NCBI RefSeq assembly: GCF_000764325.1
Contig: NZ_JMCG01000002.1
Span: 806,001 to 870,000 of the forward strand
DNA: 64,000 bases
Reading direction: 5' to 3'
From: Vibrio navarrensis
Lineage (GTDB): Bacteria; Pseudomonadota; Gammaproteobacteria; Enterobacterales; Vibrionaceae
In this document: one piece after another, positions 1-9,872 of the stretch
Layout of the letters: each line of letters begins with the position of its first letter
How positions within the stretch are numbered: the stretch's first letter is position 1
The notes under the pieces: generated by a model
The model's input: only the letters and a program-made list of their open reading frames with translations
Told to the model about the DNA's origin: nothing
Database searches by the model: none
Translations under genes and position numbers: made by a program

Positions 1-433
1 CTTCCAGGCGAGTGTTGTACCAGCTTAAGACGATGCCACGTACCACTTCCAGATCGCTATCTAGATAAATGGCACCAATAATGGCTTCGACCGCATCAGC
101 CAGAATCGAGTCGCGACGAAAACCGCCACTCTTCAACTCACCTGGACCTAATTTTAAGTAATCTCCCAGACCAAACTCACGGCCCAGCTCTGCCAATGTG
201 TTTCCGCGCACTAAAGTTGCACGCATGCGGCTCATATCCCCTTCATTCACTTTGGGAAAGCGGTGATAGAGTTCATCAGCGATGACAAAACTTAAAATTG
301 AATCGCCCAGAAACTCAAGACGTTCATTGTGTTTACCATTGGCGCTGCGGTGAGTCAGCGCCAGATTGATCAGCTCAGCATCGTTAAATTGATAGCCGAG
401 CTTCTTACTTAGTTGATCAATAGGAGAATTCAT
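1..433 (-). CDS. rnc: Ribonuclease III (partial, C-terminus beyond window)
   Basis: Double-strand-specific endoribonuclease that processes rRNA precursors and structured mRNAs. The visible 144 residues are the N-terminal catalytic domain. They include the family signature around residues 37-49 (ERLEFLGDS) and the acidic metal ligands E40, D44 and E116, which match E. coli E41, D45 and E117. The double-stranded RNA-binding domain lies beyond the left edge. The start is the ATG at 431-433, read on the minus strand. The gene sits 22 nt downstream of lepB in the same direction, the usual lepA-lepB-rnc order. Confidence 0.96.
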   Translation of the reverse strand, partial: MNSPIDQLSKKLGYQFNDAELINLALTHRSANGKHNERLEFLGDSILSFVIADELYHRFPKVNEGDMSRMRATLVRGNTLAELGREFGLGDYLKLGPGELKSGGFRRDSILADAVEAIIGAIYLDSDLEVVRGIVLSWYNTRLE

Positions 434-455
434 ACTCTCTCGATAGTCATTTATG

Positions 456-1355
456 TTAGTGAATGCCGCCGATGCGGTTAAAACGCACTCCGGTTGGGAT
501 CCATGATGGCAAGAAACTGTCGGCGCTGCGATCAAATTCAAAACTGATCCAGATAGCGACGGCTTTACCCACCAAGTTAGCTTCTGGCACAAAGCCCCAG
601 AATCGGCTGTCAGCACTGTTATCGCGGTTGTCGCCCATGACAAAATAGTGTCCTTGTGGAACGACCCACTCGTTTACACCACTACGAGGACGGTAAGCAC
701 TGATGCGATCGCTGCGCGTGGTATCAATCAGAATGCGGTGTTTCACTTCGCCCAAGGTTTCATCCAACTGCATGAGGGGAATGCCACCCTGCGAGAACTC
801 ACTCTCAACCACATTGTTGCGCGCCACCAATTTGCATTCATTCTGCCCTTTCGCCTGAATACAAAGTTCTTTATTTCTGTCGTAGCGCACCGTATCTCCC
901 GGTAAACCGACGACACGTTTGATGTAATCAACGTTCGGTGAAGGCGGATATTTAAACACCACAATATCACCGCGCTCCGGTTTGCCCGTTTCGACCAGTT
1001 GGGTGCGCCATACCGGATCTTTCAAACCGTACGCGTACTTTTCCACCAAGATGAAATCGCCGACCAGCAAGGTTGGCATCATAGAACCCGATGGGATTTG
1101 AAACGGTTCATAGATAAAAGAGCGCAGAATCAGTACAAAGCCGATCACTGGAAAAATCGACACGCCATTTTCAATCCACCAAGGCTGCATTTTCGCTTTT
1201 GCCAGTGTCGCAGCATCCAGACCTGCGTTGGTTTGCGCTTCAATTTCCGCCACTTTCTGTTGACGTTGTTTGCTCCAAACCAGCTTTTCTAGTACCCAAA
1301 TGACGCCAGTCACTAGGGTGGCGATAACCAGGAGATGTGAAAATATCGTCGCCAT
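456..1355 (-). CDS. lepB: Signal peptidase I
   Basis: Inner-membrane leader peptidase that cleaves signal peptides from exported preproteins. It is 299 aa. An N-terminal membrane segment (about residues 3-22) is followed by a cytoplasmic basic stretch, a second hydrophobic segment (about 64-80) and the periplasmic catalytic domain. The catalytic serine is S91 in PSGSMMPTL and the general-base lysine is K146 in [11 protein letters not shown]; the [11 protein letters not shown] box is also present. Length and residue spacing are close to the E. coli enzyme (S90/K145). It is transcribed with lepA upstream and rnc downstream; a hairpin lies in the lepA-lepB gap. Confidence 0.97.
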   Translation of the reverse strand: MATIFSHLLVIATLVTGVIWVLEKLVWSKQRQQKVAEIEAQTNAGLDAATLAKAKMQPWWIENGVSIFPVIGFVLILRSFIYEPFQIPSGSMMPTLLVGDFILVEKYAYGLKDPVWRTQLVETGKPERGDIVVFKYPPSPNVDYIKRVVGLPGDTVRYDRNKELCIQAKGQNECKLVARNNVVESEFSQGGIPLMQLDETLGEVKHRILIDTTRSDRISAYRPRSGVNEWVVPQGHYFVMGDNRDNSADSRFWGFVPEANLVGKAVAIWISFEFDRSADSFLPSWIPTGVRFNRIGGIH

Positions 1356-1382
1356 TGACTTCCCTTATCTAAAAAATACGAA

Positions 1383-1408
1383 AGTGAAAGGGCGAGAACC
1401 CTTTCACT
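1383..1408 (-). terminator. Hairpin in lepA-lepB gap (possible attenuator)
   Basis: A 9-bp inverted repeat (GTGAAAGGG / CCCTTTCAC) with a 6-nt loop lies in the 107-nt gap. On the minus strand it is followed by an interrupted T-rich tract. It could partly terminate lepA transcripts or act as a processing site; lepB is still expected to be co-transcribed. Confidence 0.4.
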
Positions 1409-1462
1409 TGTTCAGTTTCTATCGTCGTATGACCGATGTCAGGCGGATAAAGTTCAAGGAAA

Positions 1463-3256
1463 TTAATCTTTACCCACGTGCAGAATCGCAAGGAACGCTT
1501 CTTGCGGCAGTTCGACGTTACCGATCTGCTTCATGCGTTTCTTACCTTCTTTCTGCTTCTTCAACAGTTTTTTCTTACGGCTCACGTCACCACCGTAACA
1601 TTTCGCCAATACGTTCTTACGCAGCTGTTTCACGGTTGAACGGGCGATAATGTGGTTACCGATGGCCGCTTGAATCGCGATATCAAACATTTGGCGAGGA
1701 ATGAACTCTTTCATTTTCTCGACCAACTGACGACCACGCGTCTGCGATTGATCTTTATGAGTGATGATCGCCAGTGCGTCAACTTTATCGCCGTTGAGCA
1801 GAACGTCTACGCGCACCATGTCTGACGCTTCAAAGCGTTGGAAACCATAATCAAGCGAGGCGTAACCACGTGAGGTCGATTTCAAGCGGTCGAAGAAATC
1901 CAGTACCACTTCAGCCATTGGAATATCGTAGGTTAGCGCCACTTGGTTGCCGTGGTAAACCATATCAACCTGCGTGCCACGTTTCTCAATACACAAGGTA
2001 ATTACGTTACCTAGGTAGTCGGCTGGCACTAGAATGTTACAACGCGCGATCGGCTCGCGAATCTCATCAATGTCATTAATGGCCGGCAGTTTGGCTGGGC
2101 TATCGACATAGATGGTTTCTTTGTTGGTCTTGAGCACTTCATACACTACGGTCGGCGCGGTGGTGATCAGGTCAAGATCGTATTCACGCTCAAGACGCTC
2201 CTGGATGATCTCCATGTGCAGCATGCCAAGGAAGCCACAACGGAAGCCAAAGCCAAGTGCCGCTGATGTTTCTGGCTCATAGAACAGAGAAGCGTCGTTG
2301 AGGCTCAGTTTGCCAAGGGCATCACGGAACGCTTCATAGTCATCAGAAGAGACAGGGAACAGACCTGCATACACCTGTGGTTTGACTTTCTTAAAGCCTG
2401 GCAGCGGTTTTTCTGCGCCATTTTTTGCCAGCGTCAAGGTATCGCCCACTGGCGCGCCAAGAATGTCTTTAATACCACAAACAACCCAGCCTACTTCGCC
2501 AGTGTTGAGCTCGGTGGTATCGATTTGTTTTGGCGTAAAAATACCAAGGCGATCCACGCCCCACACCTGACCCGTGCTCATCACTTTGATCTTGTCGTTC
2601 TTCTTCAACTGACCGTGTTTGATTCGCACCAGCGACACCACACCAAGATAGTTGTCAAACCAAGAATCGATGATCAGCGCTTGCAGCGGCGCCTCTGGGT
2701 CGCCTTCGGGGGCTGGAATGGCAGAAACAATCTTCTCCAGCACTTCGTCAACGCCCAACCCCGTCTTAGCTGAACAACGAACCGCATCAATGGCATCAAT
2801 ACCGACGATGTCTTCGATCTCTTCCGCCACACGCTCAGGTTCGGCTGCTGGCAGGTCAATTTTGTTCAGAATTGGCACCACTTCCAGATCCATTTCGATT
2901 GCGGTGTAACAGTTCGCAAGCGTCTGAGCTTCTACCCCTTGACCAGCATCCACCACCAGCAGAGCGCCTTCACAAGCCGCTAGCGAGCGCGATACTTCGT
3001 AAGAGAAGTCCACGTGCCCAGGGGTATCGATAAAGTTGAGCTGGTAGGTTTCACCATCTTTAGCTTGGTAGTCGAGTGTCACACTCTGCGCTTTAATGGT
3101 GATACCACGCTCACGTTCAAGTTCCATTGAGTCTAGAACTTGCTCTGCCATTTCACGGTCGCTCAATCCACCACAAACTTGGATTAAACGGTCTGATAGG
3201 GTCGATTTACCGTGGTCGATATGGGCGATAATCGAAAAGTTACGAATGTGCTTCAT
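1463..3256 (-). CDS. lepA: Elongation factor 4 (LepA), ribosome-associated GTPase
   Basis: Translational GTPase that acts on ribosomes during translation and ribosome biogenesis. It is 597 aa, the usual length. The G domain is at the N-terminus: G1 AHIDHGKST (residues 11-19), the DTPGH motif, and NKIDL. EF-G-like domains II, III and V follow, and the C-terminal LepA domain is basic ([14 protein letters not shown]). It has no EF-G domain IV, as expected for EF4. The ATG at 3254-3256 gives the conserved [17 protein letters not shown] start. Confidence 0.98.
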   Translation of the reverse strand: MKHIRNFSIIAHIDHGKSTLSDRLIQVCGGLSDREMAEQVLDSMELERERGITIKAQSVTLDYQAKDGETYQLNFIDTPGHVDFSYEVSRSLAACEGALLVVDAGQGVEAQTLANCYTAIEMDLEVVPILNKIDLPAAEPERVAEEIEDIVGIDAIDAVRCSAKTGLGVDEVLEKIVSAIPAPEGDPEAPLQALIIDSWFDNYLGVVSLVRIKHGQLKKNDKIKVMSTGQVWGVDRLGIFTPKQIDTTELNTGEVGWVVCGIKDILGAPVGDTLTLAKNGAEKPLPGFKKVKPQVYAGLFPVSSDDYEAFRDALGKLSLNDASLFYEPETSAALGFGFRCGFLGMLHMEIIQERLEREYDLDLITTAPTVVYEVLKTNKETIYVDSPAKLPAINDIDEIREPIARCNILVPADYLGNVITLCIEKRGTQVDMVYHGNQVALTYDIPMAEVVLDFFDRLKSTSRGYASLDYGFQRFEASDMVRVDVLLNGDKVDALAIITHKDQSQTRGRQLVEKMKEFIPRQMFDIAIQAAIGNHIIARSTVKQLRKNVLAKCYGGDVSRKKKLLKKQKEGKKRMKQIGNVELPQEAFLAILHVGKD

Positions 3257-3294
3257 AGATTTGGGGTGACTAAACTCTTTAATTCTGGGACATA

Positions 3295-3322
3295 GAAACG
3301 CCGCTCAAAGGCGGCATTTCTG
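3295..3322 (-). terminator. Terminator of the rpoE-rseABC operon
   Basis: An imperfect GC-rich stem (AAATGCCGC / GCGGCGTTT on the minus strand) lies between rseC and lepA. It is placed to end the rpoE-rseA-rseB-rseC transcript and separate it from lepA. Confidence 0.55.
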
Positions 3323-3369
3323 TTAAGTTGGCAGATTCTACCCAATTTCAGGGCGGGACGCATCATAAT

Positions 3370-3840
3370 TTAGGCAATAGGCGCGCCGAAGGTTCGCAGC
3401 AAAATAACCTGTTGTGCGCTTTGCTGTTCAGTAGCGCGGGCGAGTTTTTTCGCTGTCAATAAGCCCAATCCAGCCCCGATGGCCGAAGCGGCGATGACGA
3501 TCCCTTCACCCAGTCCAAGCAAAGGAGCCAACAATAACTGGCCAACCATGGCGCCTAATATCAACGCCATTAAAGGAACAACATAGACAATCAATGCCGA
3601 GCGCAGCACGTTTTGTTCTGAGATGCCGATTTCGACCACTTCTCCCACCTGCAAACGCTGCTGGGTTTGCAGGTGCCACGCTAACGCTTTTTTTCCGACG
3701 GCTTTACTGACAATGCCTGTGCCACAGCTCTTTTGTGAGGCGCAGCTATTACAACTGGTTTGCTGCTCGCAGCTCAGTTCAACTGAAAAATGCTGTTGCT
3801 GAGCGGTCACTTGAGTGACCGTCGCCAGTGCCGTCATCAT
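3370..3840 (-). CDS. rseC: RseC/MucC family membrane protein (SoxR-reducing system)
   Basis: Inner-membrane protein linked to the sigma-E operon and, in E. coli, to the Rsx-RseC system that reduces the SoxR iron-sulfur cluster. It is 156 aa. The N-terminal domain carries a cysteine cluster (C24, C30, C33, C39), followed by two predicted membrane spans (about 79-102 and 107-128) and a short polar tail. Its start overlaps the rseB stop by 4 nt, so translation is probably coupled. The family is clear; the exact redox role in this organism is inferred. Confidence 0.93.
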   Translation of the reverse strand: MMTALATVTQVTAQQQHFSVELSCEQQTSCNSCASQKSCGTGIVSKAVGKKALAWHLQTQQRLQVGEVVEIGISEQNVLRSALIVYVVPLMALILGAMVGQLLLAPLLGLGEGIVIAASAIGAGLGLLTAKKLARATEQQSAQQVILLRTFGAPIA

Positions 3841-4808
3841 TGCGAGCTCTCCTTAGCCTGCGAGGTGGAGAAGGTCACAGATTGGATAATACGCTGCGCT
3901 GTAGCGGGAGGAATATCACCCACCACGGAGATCTCGTAGTTACCACGCACTGCACTATTGAGTGTACGGCGCCCTTGGCGCACCAATTGCCCTTTGAGCG
4001 AATGAGCATCTTTTTCACTGACATACACAGAAAAGCTGAACAAACCGTCACTAAACAGTTGGCTCTCAACCATCTGTTCTGTTAACCCTAAACGGTAACG
4101 ATTGAGTTCATTCGGCTCAAACCCTTCAGGCACCCAAGAGACTTTCCAATTACTTTGGTCGACGGCGCCTTTAGGCAAGCTCAGTACTGCAGGCAACTGG
4201 ACATCTTTCAAGCCGCTCATTAGCTCGGCAATCTGTTGATTAACGGAATAGGAGATGGTTCTAAACTGCTCAAGTACTTCCCCATCGCGATCCACCAAAT
4301 CAGCTCGCAATGGCAACTTGCTCTGTTCATCAATCCACATAACGTAGGAATAACGCAAGCCATCTTTAGGAACAATCCGGATCACTTGCGAAGGCGTGCC
4401 CGCTTCACGTGCTCGGCCCACTTGAACGTAATCGTAGTAGCGATGCAGATGTTCAATGTCGCTGCCAAGCATGGGCATCACGGGAGCAACCATTTCTCCG
4501 GCTTCGATGGTGAAAGGCTCGGTGCCCGGTTCGATATAACTGACTTCACTGCCCCGTTTGATCACTTCACGTACCGGGCCACTTAAATAGACCAGATGCG
4601 CATATTGCAGATCATCTTTGTTGGCATGACGGTACAACAAAGGCTCGATGCTGTTCTTCTTGATGAGAATATAAGCTAGTTCATAGCTCAAATTTTGGCT
4701 GGCTTCGCTCATTTGATGCAACAAAGCCTCTGCTGGCTTGTCGCTAGCAAAGGCTTGAGGAGTCATCACACTGAACAGAGCACAAACGCTGAACAGGAAT
4801 TTCTTCAT
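3837..4808 (-). CDS. rseB: Sigma-E regulatory protein RseB (MucB)
   Basis: Periplasmic protein that binds the RseA periplasmic domain and protects it from DegS cleavage. It senses mislocalised lipoproteins or LPS. It is 323 aa with a signal peptide (KKFLFSVCALFSV, cleavage after AFA, about residue 21). A MucB/RseB N-terminal domain and a smaller C-terminal domain follow. It overlaps rseA upstream and rseC downstream by 4 nt each, so the three rse genes form a tightly coupled unit. Confidence 0.95.
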   Translation of the reverse strand: MKKFLFSVCALFSVMTPQAFASDKPAEALLHQMSEASQNLSYELAYILIKKNSIEPLLYRHANKDDLQYAHLVYLSGPVREVIKRGSEVSYIEPGTEPFTIEAGEMVAPVMPMLGSDIEHLHRYYDYVQVGRAREAGTPSQVIRIVPKDGLRYSYVMWIDEQSKLPLRADLVDRDGEVLEQFRTISYSVNQQIAELMSGLKDVQLPAVLSLPKGAVDQSNWKVSWVPEGFEPNELNRYRLGLTEQMVESQLFSDGLFSFSVYVSEKDAHSLKGQLVRQGRRTLNSAVRGNYEISVVGDIPPATAQRIIQSVTFSTSQAKESSQ

Positions 4809-5425
4809 TCAATTTCCGATTTAAGTTGCTCATCCTCAAGCATGGATGAATCACTATTTAATCTTAACTGGAGTTCGTAGTCGCGTAACATAGCATGAAC
4901 CCGCTTACGCTGCTCTTGCAAAGACGCATCACTCATCGATTTTTCTACCGATTCGCGTGTCAAGCTCACAGGCTCTGCGCTGCCTGCAAAAGGAATGGTT
5001 TGCAAGACAGGTAACTGTTCCGCTTGAGGCACGCTGGAATCACCGCCGCCATATTGCTGAACACCGATGATCACCGCCAGTGAAACACACGCTGCAATCG
5101 CCACCTGACCAAATTGAGAGAGCCAAGCAGGTAGCTGCTTTTTCGCTTCTCGCGGAGTGGGCTGCGATTCACGCGGAACTTGACTCAGTTCCACAATGCG
5201 CTGCTGATGAGTACTATGTACCGGCTCATCTTCCAATGCTAAGGCAACACTTTCAGCAATATTCCATTGTGGCTGGCTTGGTCCTTCTCCACGCATCACA
5301 TCACCAATCAAATGATAATGACGCCAAGAGTCAAGGCTGTCTTGATCTTGCTCGATTTCTCGCAACAAGGCCAAATCGACTGTTTCACCATCCATGAGTG
5401 CCGAAAGCTTTTCTTTATCAGCCAT
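4805..5425 (-). CDS. rseA: Anti-sigma-E factor RseA
   Basis: Single-pass inner-membrane anti-sigma factor that holds sigma-E inactive until DegS and RseP cleave it. The chosen start (ATG 5423-5425, MADKEKLSALMDGE) gives 206 aa and matches the family N-terminus; an in-frame upstream extension adds 26 residues with no family similarity. A cytoplasmic sigma-binding domain (about 1-95) is followed by one membrane span (about 106-122) and a periplasmic RseB-binding tail. It starts 28 nt after rpoE. Confidence 0.95.
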   Translation of the reverse strand: MADKEKLSALMDGETVDLALLREIEQDQDSLDSWRHYHLIGDVMRGEGPSQPQWNIAESVALALEDEPVHSTHQQRIVELSQVPRESQPTPREAKKQLPAWLSQFGQVAIAACVSLAVIIGVQQYGGGDSSVPQAEQLPVLQTIPFAGSAEPVSLTRESVEKSMSDASLQEQRKRVHAMLRDYELQLRLNSDSSMLEDEQLKSEIE

Positions 5426-5453
5426 TCTTAATTCACCATTGTTATTACTGGTA

Positions 5454-6032
5454 CTAGCGTTGTAAAAGAGGTTGAATTTTCTTTTCCACCGCCTCACGAG
5501 CACGGAAGATACGCGAACGTACCGTTCCTACAGGGCAATCCATCACTTCTGCAATTTCTTCATAGCTCAAGCCATCTAGCTCGCGCAAAGTCATTGCGGT
5601 TTTCAAATCTTCGGGTAACGCATTAATCGCATCGAAAACGACTTGTTTCAGTTCGTTGGACAACGTTAAGTTCTCTGGGTTCGATATTTCTTTTAAGGCG
5701 TTACTTGTCTCATAAAATTCAGCTTCTTCAGCATCCACATCGGTGGCAGGAGGACGACGACTCTGCGCAACAATATGGTTCTTGGCAGTGTTTACCGCAA
5801 TTCGATATAGCCAAGTATAAAAGGCACTTTCGCCACGAAAACTTGGAATCGCACGATAAGCTTTAATAAAAGCTTCCTGAGCAACGTCGGGGACATCGCC
5901 AGGATTACTGACATATCGGGAAATAAGATTGCATACTTTATTTTGGTACTTGATCACCAAGAGGTTGAATGCTTGCTTATCGCCACTCTGAACTCGCTCA
6001 ATCAATACTTGATCGGTAAGCTGCTCGTTCAT
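5454..6032 (-). CDS. rpoE: RNA polymerase sigma factor RpoE (sigma-24)
   Basis: ECF sigma factor for the envelope-stress response. It is 192 aa, the same size class as E. coli RpoE. It has sigma region 2 (DVAQEAFIKAYRAIPSF) for -10 and core binding, and region 4 (LDGLSYEEIAEVMDCPVGT, the -35-binding helix-turn-helix) near the C-terminus. It is first in the rpoE-rseA-rseB-rseC operon and lies behind a sequence matching a sigma-E promoter, which implies autoregulation. Confidence 0.98.
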   Translation of the reverse strand: MNEQLTDQVLIERVQSGDKQAFNLLVIKYQNKVCNLISRYVSNPGDVPDVAQEAFIKAYRAIPSFRGESAFYTWLYRIAVNTAKNHIVAQSRRPPATDVDAEEAEFYETSNALKEISNPENLTLSNELKQVVFDAINALPEDLKTAMTLRELDGLSYEEIAEVMDCPVGTVRSRIFRAREAVEKKIQPLLQR

Positions 6033-6132
6033 TCGAGCGGATACTCCTATTCGTTATGACCCTTCTCTTCACAGATATGGGCAATAATTATGCATAATGT
6101 AGTATTGACACCACTGTCTACTTGAGCACTAT

Positions 6133-6160
6133 TGTGACTTGCGACCAACAAGAAAGTTCC
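6133..6160 (-). promoter_or_regulatory. Sigma-E type promoter of rpoE
   Basis: On the minus strand a GGAACTT element (complement of 6154-6160) is separated by 15 nt from a GTCACA -10-like element (complement of 6133-6138). The sigma-E consensus is GGAACTT, about 15-16 nt, then GTC(T/A)nA. It lies about 100 nt upstream of the rpoE start, where autoregulation is expected. Confidence 0.8.
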
Positions 6161-6385
6161 ACGCTTTCTTAAATATTTTGTCAATATTGGTTCGTGATGT
6201 GATGTAATAAACACGCTTTGCCATTGATTCTGGATGGACAGAGTGAGAAATGCAATGGCGGTTTGTGCTGACTAGGGCTTTTCTTCACCGACTGTGTTCG
6301 GTGTGTTATGCAGATTGGATGCACATGAGGTGCTGAATATACCAAAGTGAACCAGTTCACTTTAGCTCGGGATTTTGAAAATTTT
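6161..6385. other. Rest of the divergent rpoE/nadB intergenic region
   Basis: Noncoding gap between the minus-strand rpoE promoter and the plus-strand nadB start. It must hold the nadB promoter, but I see no convincing -35/-10 pair or operator. Confidence 0.5.
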
Positions 6386-7993
6386 ATGAACGCAAACCGT
6401 GAACATGAATGTGATGTGTTAGTGGTGGGCAGTGGTGCTGCGGGTCTATCGTTAGCCTTGCGAGTCGCCAATCACTGTAAAGTTATCGTGTTGAGTAAAG
6501 GGCCACGCAGCGAAGGCGCGACGTTTTACGCACAGGGTGGTATCGCCGCTGTTTTTGACGAGTCAGATAGTATCGAGTCGCATATCCAAGATACGCTGAT
6601 TGCTGGCGATGGACTGTGTGAGCGAGAGACGGTGAAGTTTATTGCCGAGAACGCCAAAGAGTGTGTGCAATGGCTGATTGATGGGGGCGTGCCTTTCGAT
6701 CGAGAAGAAGATGACTCCGATGACGAGCCACGCTATCACCTGACCCGAGAAGGCGGACACAGCCACAGGCGCATCCTGCACGCTGCCGACGCCACGGGCA
6801 TGGCGATGCAAACGTCCTTGCAAGACAACGCGCACAATCACCCCAACATCCAAGTTTTAGAACGTCATAACGCCCTTGATTTGATCACCGAAGACAAAAT
6901 TGGCGGCGACAAAAACAAGGTGATCGGCGCGTACGTATGGAACCGCAACGCTGAACACGTCGAAACGGTTCGTGCTAAGTTTGTGGTGTTGGCTACGGGC
7001 GGCGCATCCAAAGTGTATCAGTATACTTCAAACCCAGATGTTTCCTCGGGAGACGGCATTGCCATTGCTTGGCGCGCCGGATGTCGTGTCGCCAACCTTG
7101 AATTCAACCAGTTCCACCCAACTTGCCTCTACCATCCAGAAGCACGCAACTTCCTGCTGACAGAAGCCTTGCGCGGCGAAGGCGCTTATCTGCGTCGTCC
7201 AGACGGATCGCGCTTTATGCCGGACTTTGATTCGCGCGAGGAGTTAGCACCGCGTGATGTCGTCGCGCGCGCGATCGACTTTGAAATGAAACGTCTGGGC
7301 GCGGATTGTATGTATCTCGACATCAGCCACAAACCTGCCGATTTCATCACTAAGCACTTTCCGATGATCTACTCGCGCCTGATGGATTTAGGCATCGACA
7401 TGACCAAAGAACCCATTCCAATCGTTCCTGCCGCTCATTACACCTGTGGTGGCGTCATGGTCGACAAAAACGGCCAAACCGACTTGGAAAATCTCTACGC
7501 GATTGGCGAAGTCAGCTACACGGGTTTGCACGGCGCGAACCGCATGGCGTCGAATTCGCTGCTCGAATGCGTGGTCTATGCCTGGGCCGCCGCCAAAGAC
7601 GTACTGAAAAAGCACAAAAACGTAACGCTTGCTCCTTCGCTCCCAAGTTGGGATGAGAGCCAAGTGACTTGCAGCGATGAGGAAGTGATCATCCAGCACA
7701 ACTGGCATGAACTGCGCCTGTTTATGTGGGATTACATGGGTATCGTTCGCACCGACAAACGCCTTGAGCGCGCGCTGCGACGCATTCAGTTGCTACAACA
7801 AGAAACACACGAGTACTACAGTAACTTCCGAGTTTCCAACAACTTGCTTGAGCTGCGTAACTTGCTGCAAGTGGCGGAACTGATGGTTCGCTGCGCCATG
7901 CAACGCAAAGAAAGCCGAGGCTTGCACTATACCTTGGATTATCCTGAGCAGTTGGAGCACAGTGCACCGACCATTCTCACCCCAGAGCGTTAA
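6386..7993 (+). CDS. nadB: L-aspartate oxidase
   Basis: FAD enzyme that oxidises L-aspartate to iminoaspartate, the first step of de novo NAD synthesis, with NadA next. The ATG at 6386 gives 535 aa starting [17 protein letters not shown]; a GTG 39 nt upstream is less likely. The N-terminal dinucleotide-binding [10 protein letters not shown] motif, the flavoprotein [10 protein letters not shown] segment, [15 protein letters not shown] active-site region, AAHYTCGGV and a C-terminal helical domain are all present. It is divergent from rpoE and followed by a terminator. Confidence 0.97.
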   Translation: MNANREHECDVLVVGSGAAGLSLALRVANHCKVIVLSKGPRSEGATFYAQGGIAAVFDESDSIESHIQDTLIAGDGLCERETVKFIAENAKECVQWLIDGGVPFDREEDDSDDEPRYHLTREGGHSHRRILHAADATGMAMQTSLQDNAHNHPNIQVLERHNALDLITEDKIGGDKNKVIGAYVWNRNAEHVETVRAKFVVLATGGASKVYQYTSNPDVSSGDGIAIAWRAGCRVANLEFNQFHPTCLYHPEARNFLLTEALRGEGAYLRRPDGSRFMPDFDSREELAPRDVVARAIDFEMKRLGADCMYLDISHKPADFITKHFPMIYSRLMDLGIDMTKEPIPIVPAAHYTCGGVMVDKNGQTDLENLYAIGEVSYTGLHGANRMASNSLLECVVYAWAAAKDVLKKHKNVTLAPSLPSWDESQVTCSDEEVIIQHNWHELRLFMWDYMGIVRTDKRLERALRRIQLLQQETHEYYSNFRVSNNLLELRNLLQVAELMVRCAMQRKESRGLHYTLDYPEQLEHSAPTILTPER

Positions 7994-8015
7994 TTGCTAC
8001 GTTCTATCAATCATG

Positions 8016-8042
8016 AAAGGGAGCTAGGTTAGCTCCCTTTTC
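8016..8042. terminator. Bidirectional terminator between nadB and ygfX
   Basis: A perfect 11-bp stem AAAGGGAGCTA / TAGCTCCCTTT with a 3-nt loop has A and T flanks on both sides, so it can serve convergent nadB and sdhE-ygfX. The ygfX stop codon (8024-8026) lies inside the stem. Confidence 0.85.
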
Positions 8043-8461
8043 ATTTGCAGCTGCTTGATGACGACCAGCAGTTGGCGATATTCGTCTTCTTGGCAACTGT
8101 CACGCCAAATTAAAAACCGTTCACCCGAGGCGGTTTTTAAACTGATAAACCACCAATAGAACTGACTATTGACCCAAGCGAGCTGCCATTGTTGCTGGCC
8201 CAATTTTAAGCGCCCCGAAAAAGACAAAGAGAGATGACCCAGCAACTGCGGATAGAGGATGTCTCGGTTTTGATAACGCTGCAGCAAAATGGTGAATAGA
8301 GGGAAAAGCGTCACCAGCGGCAAGGAAGAGTAGACTAAAGCCCACAAAGCAAGACTGAACACGCCAGCACTGAGCCAATGGGCTTTACGAGATGAAAAAC
8401 AGGTAAGATTAACGTACCTTGCTGAGGTTGTGAGCGACAATTTTATCGACCATTGAGGCAT
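8024..8461 (-). CDS. ygfX: YgfX/CptA family inner-membrane protein
   Basis: Small membrane protein encoded beside SdhE. In E. coli the pair has been described both as a toxin-antitoxin (CptA/CptB) and as part of flavinylation and pigment regulation. The ATG at 8459-8461 gives 145 aa and overlaps the sdhE end by 53 nt. There is one hydrophobic block (about residues 28-61, two short spans), then a hydrophilic domain rich in W and Q. The start is uncertain because no later ATG is available near the sdhE stop. Confidence 0.8.
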   Translation of the reverse strand: MPQWSIKLSLTTSARYVNLTCFSSRKAHWLSAGVFSLALWALVYSSLPLVTLFPLFTILLQRYQNRDILYPQLLGHLSLSFSGRLKLGQQQWQLAWVNSQFYWWFISLKTASGERFLIWRDSCQEDEYRQLLVVIKQLQMKRELT

Positions 8462-8669
8462 GCCCCAAGTTCTCACTGCGTCCGTGGCCCATGATCCAAG
8501 TAAATAAATCCGGATCATCGCTTTCCAACAGCGATACAAAATCGCGCTGTTCGTTTTCACTTAGGCTTTCAAAGCACTCTTCAAAAAAAGGCATGATCAC
8601 CACATCCAGCTCCAGCATGCCGCGACGACAAGCCCATTTGATGCGCGCTTTTTCTTCCGTAGTGTACAT
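8409..8669 (-). CDS. sdhE: FAD assembly factor SdhE
   Basis: Small cytoplasmic factor that promotes covalent attachment of FAD to succinate dehydrogenase SdhA and fumarate reductase FrdA. It is 86 aa, all alpha-helical. The family motif RGxxE is visible as RGMLE at residues 16-20, along with the conserved ...DPDLFTWIMGHG segment. It is transcribed leftward with ygfX and is divergent from ygfZ across a 228-nt gap. Confidence 0.95.
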   Translation of the reverse strand: MYTTEEKARIKWACRRGMLELDVVIMPFFEECFESLSENEQRDFVSLLESDDPDLFTWIMGHGRSENLGHASMVDKIVAHNLSKVR

Positions 8670-8897
8670 CGGTTATTCCTCACCTTATGTTTTTATTGAG
8701 GCGGAGTGTAACAAGGCTGTCAGTCCGCCACTAGTGTATCTGTCACAAACTGCAATCTCACCCACTGAATAAAACCCTGTTTTTGCTGTGCTGACAAAGC
8801 GTGCTGCGCGGATTAACATAGAGACAAATGACGCTGCGATGCCAAGTGCGCATCCCTTATCGTCGCATTACCAACTGTATTGATAGGTATTTTTCTT

Positions 8898-9872
8898 ATG
8901 CAATGGAAGAATCTGTTCTCCCGCCTCGAATTGAGCAGCAGCGAAGCGTTGCCAGAATTGGCGGTCAGCCTACTGGACAATCTAAGCCTAGTAACCATCA
9001 CTGGCAACGACAAAAAATCGTACCTACAAGGTCAAGTGACTTGCGATGTGGTCTCGCTGCAAGCGGATCAAGTCGTTTGGGGTGGACACTGCGATGCCAA
9101 AGGCAAACTTTGGTCGACCTTTCGTCTGTTTCATTTTCAAGATGGCTACGCCATGCTGCAAGACCAATCTGCCGTTGAGGTTGAACTGCAAGAGCTGAAG
9201 AAATACGCCATTTTTTCCAAAGTTGACATGCAAATCAGCGAGAAAGTATTACTTGGGATCAGCGGCATCAAAGCAACAGATTGCATCGACTCACTTAGCG
9301 GTGAGGCGCGCGGAGCACTGCGTGCATTGGAGAACGCCACCGCCGTGCAACTGACGGACAAACAGTGGCTTTTGATCGTTGAACCAGAAGCAGTCGAAAG
9401 TCTCTTGGCCAAGTTCAATGCCCCTTTAACCACGCATTCGCTCTGGGATTTGTATGACATTTTACAGGCAGCGCCGCGCATTCCCCTATCCGCTCAAGGT
9501 GAACATATTCCACAAGCGGTCAATCTGCAGGCTGTGGGCGGGATAAGCTTTAAGAAAGGCTGTTACACCGGGCAAGAAACCGTCGCTCGTGCCAAATATC
9601 GCGGCATCAACAAACGCGCGATGTATATCGTCTCTGGCGACTGTCCGCTCGCACTGAACGCACAGCTGCCGATTACGCTCGAACGCAGCGTAGGAGAAAA
9701 CTGGCGTAAAGCAGGCGAGCTAATGCACTGCTATCAATTTAGTGACCAACAAGCGTTAGGCCTGATGGTGTTGCCAAACGACCTCGCTCCAGAGACAGAA
9801 CTTCGCCTCGCAGAGCAGCCTGAGACTCGCTGGCGCATCCTGCCACTGCCCTATTCACTTGCTGATGAGTGA
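8898..9872 (+). CDS. ygfZ: tRNA-modifying protein YgfZ (folate-binding)
   Basis: Folate-binding protein of the GcvT-like fold needed for iron-sulfur enzymes such as the tRNA methylthiotransferase MiaB. The ATG at 8898 gives 324 aa (MQWKNLFSRLELS); an in-frame TTG at 8880 is less likely. The signature KGCYTGQE is at residues 220-227, with the functional cysteine C222. It is divergent from sdhE, and the next gene overlaps its end by 8 nt. Confidence 0.95.
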   Translation: MQWKNLFSRLELSSSEALPELAVSLLDNLSLVTITGNDKKSYLQGQVTCDVVSLQADQVVWGGHCDAKGKLWSTFRLFHFQDGYAMLQDQSAVEVELQELKKYAIFSKVDMQISEKVLLGISGIKATDCIDSLSGEARGALRALENATAVQLTDKQWLLIVEPEAVESLLAKFNAPLTTHSLWDLYDILQAAPRIPLSAQGEHIPQAVNLQAVGGISFKKGCYTGQETVARAKYRGINKRAMYIVSGDCPLALNAQLPITLERSVGENWRKAGELMHCYQFSDQQALGLMVLPNDLAPETELRLAEQPETRWRILPLPYSLADE

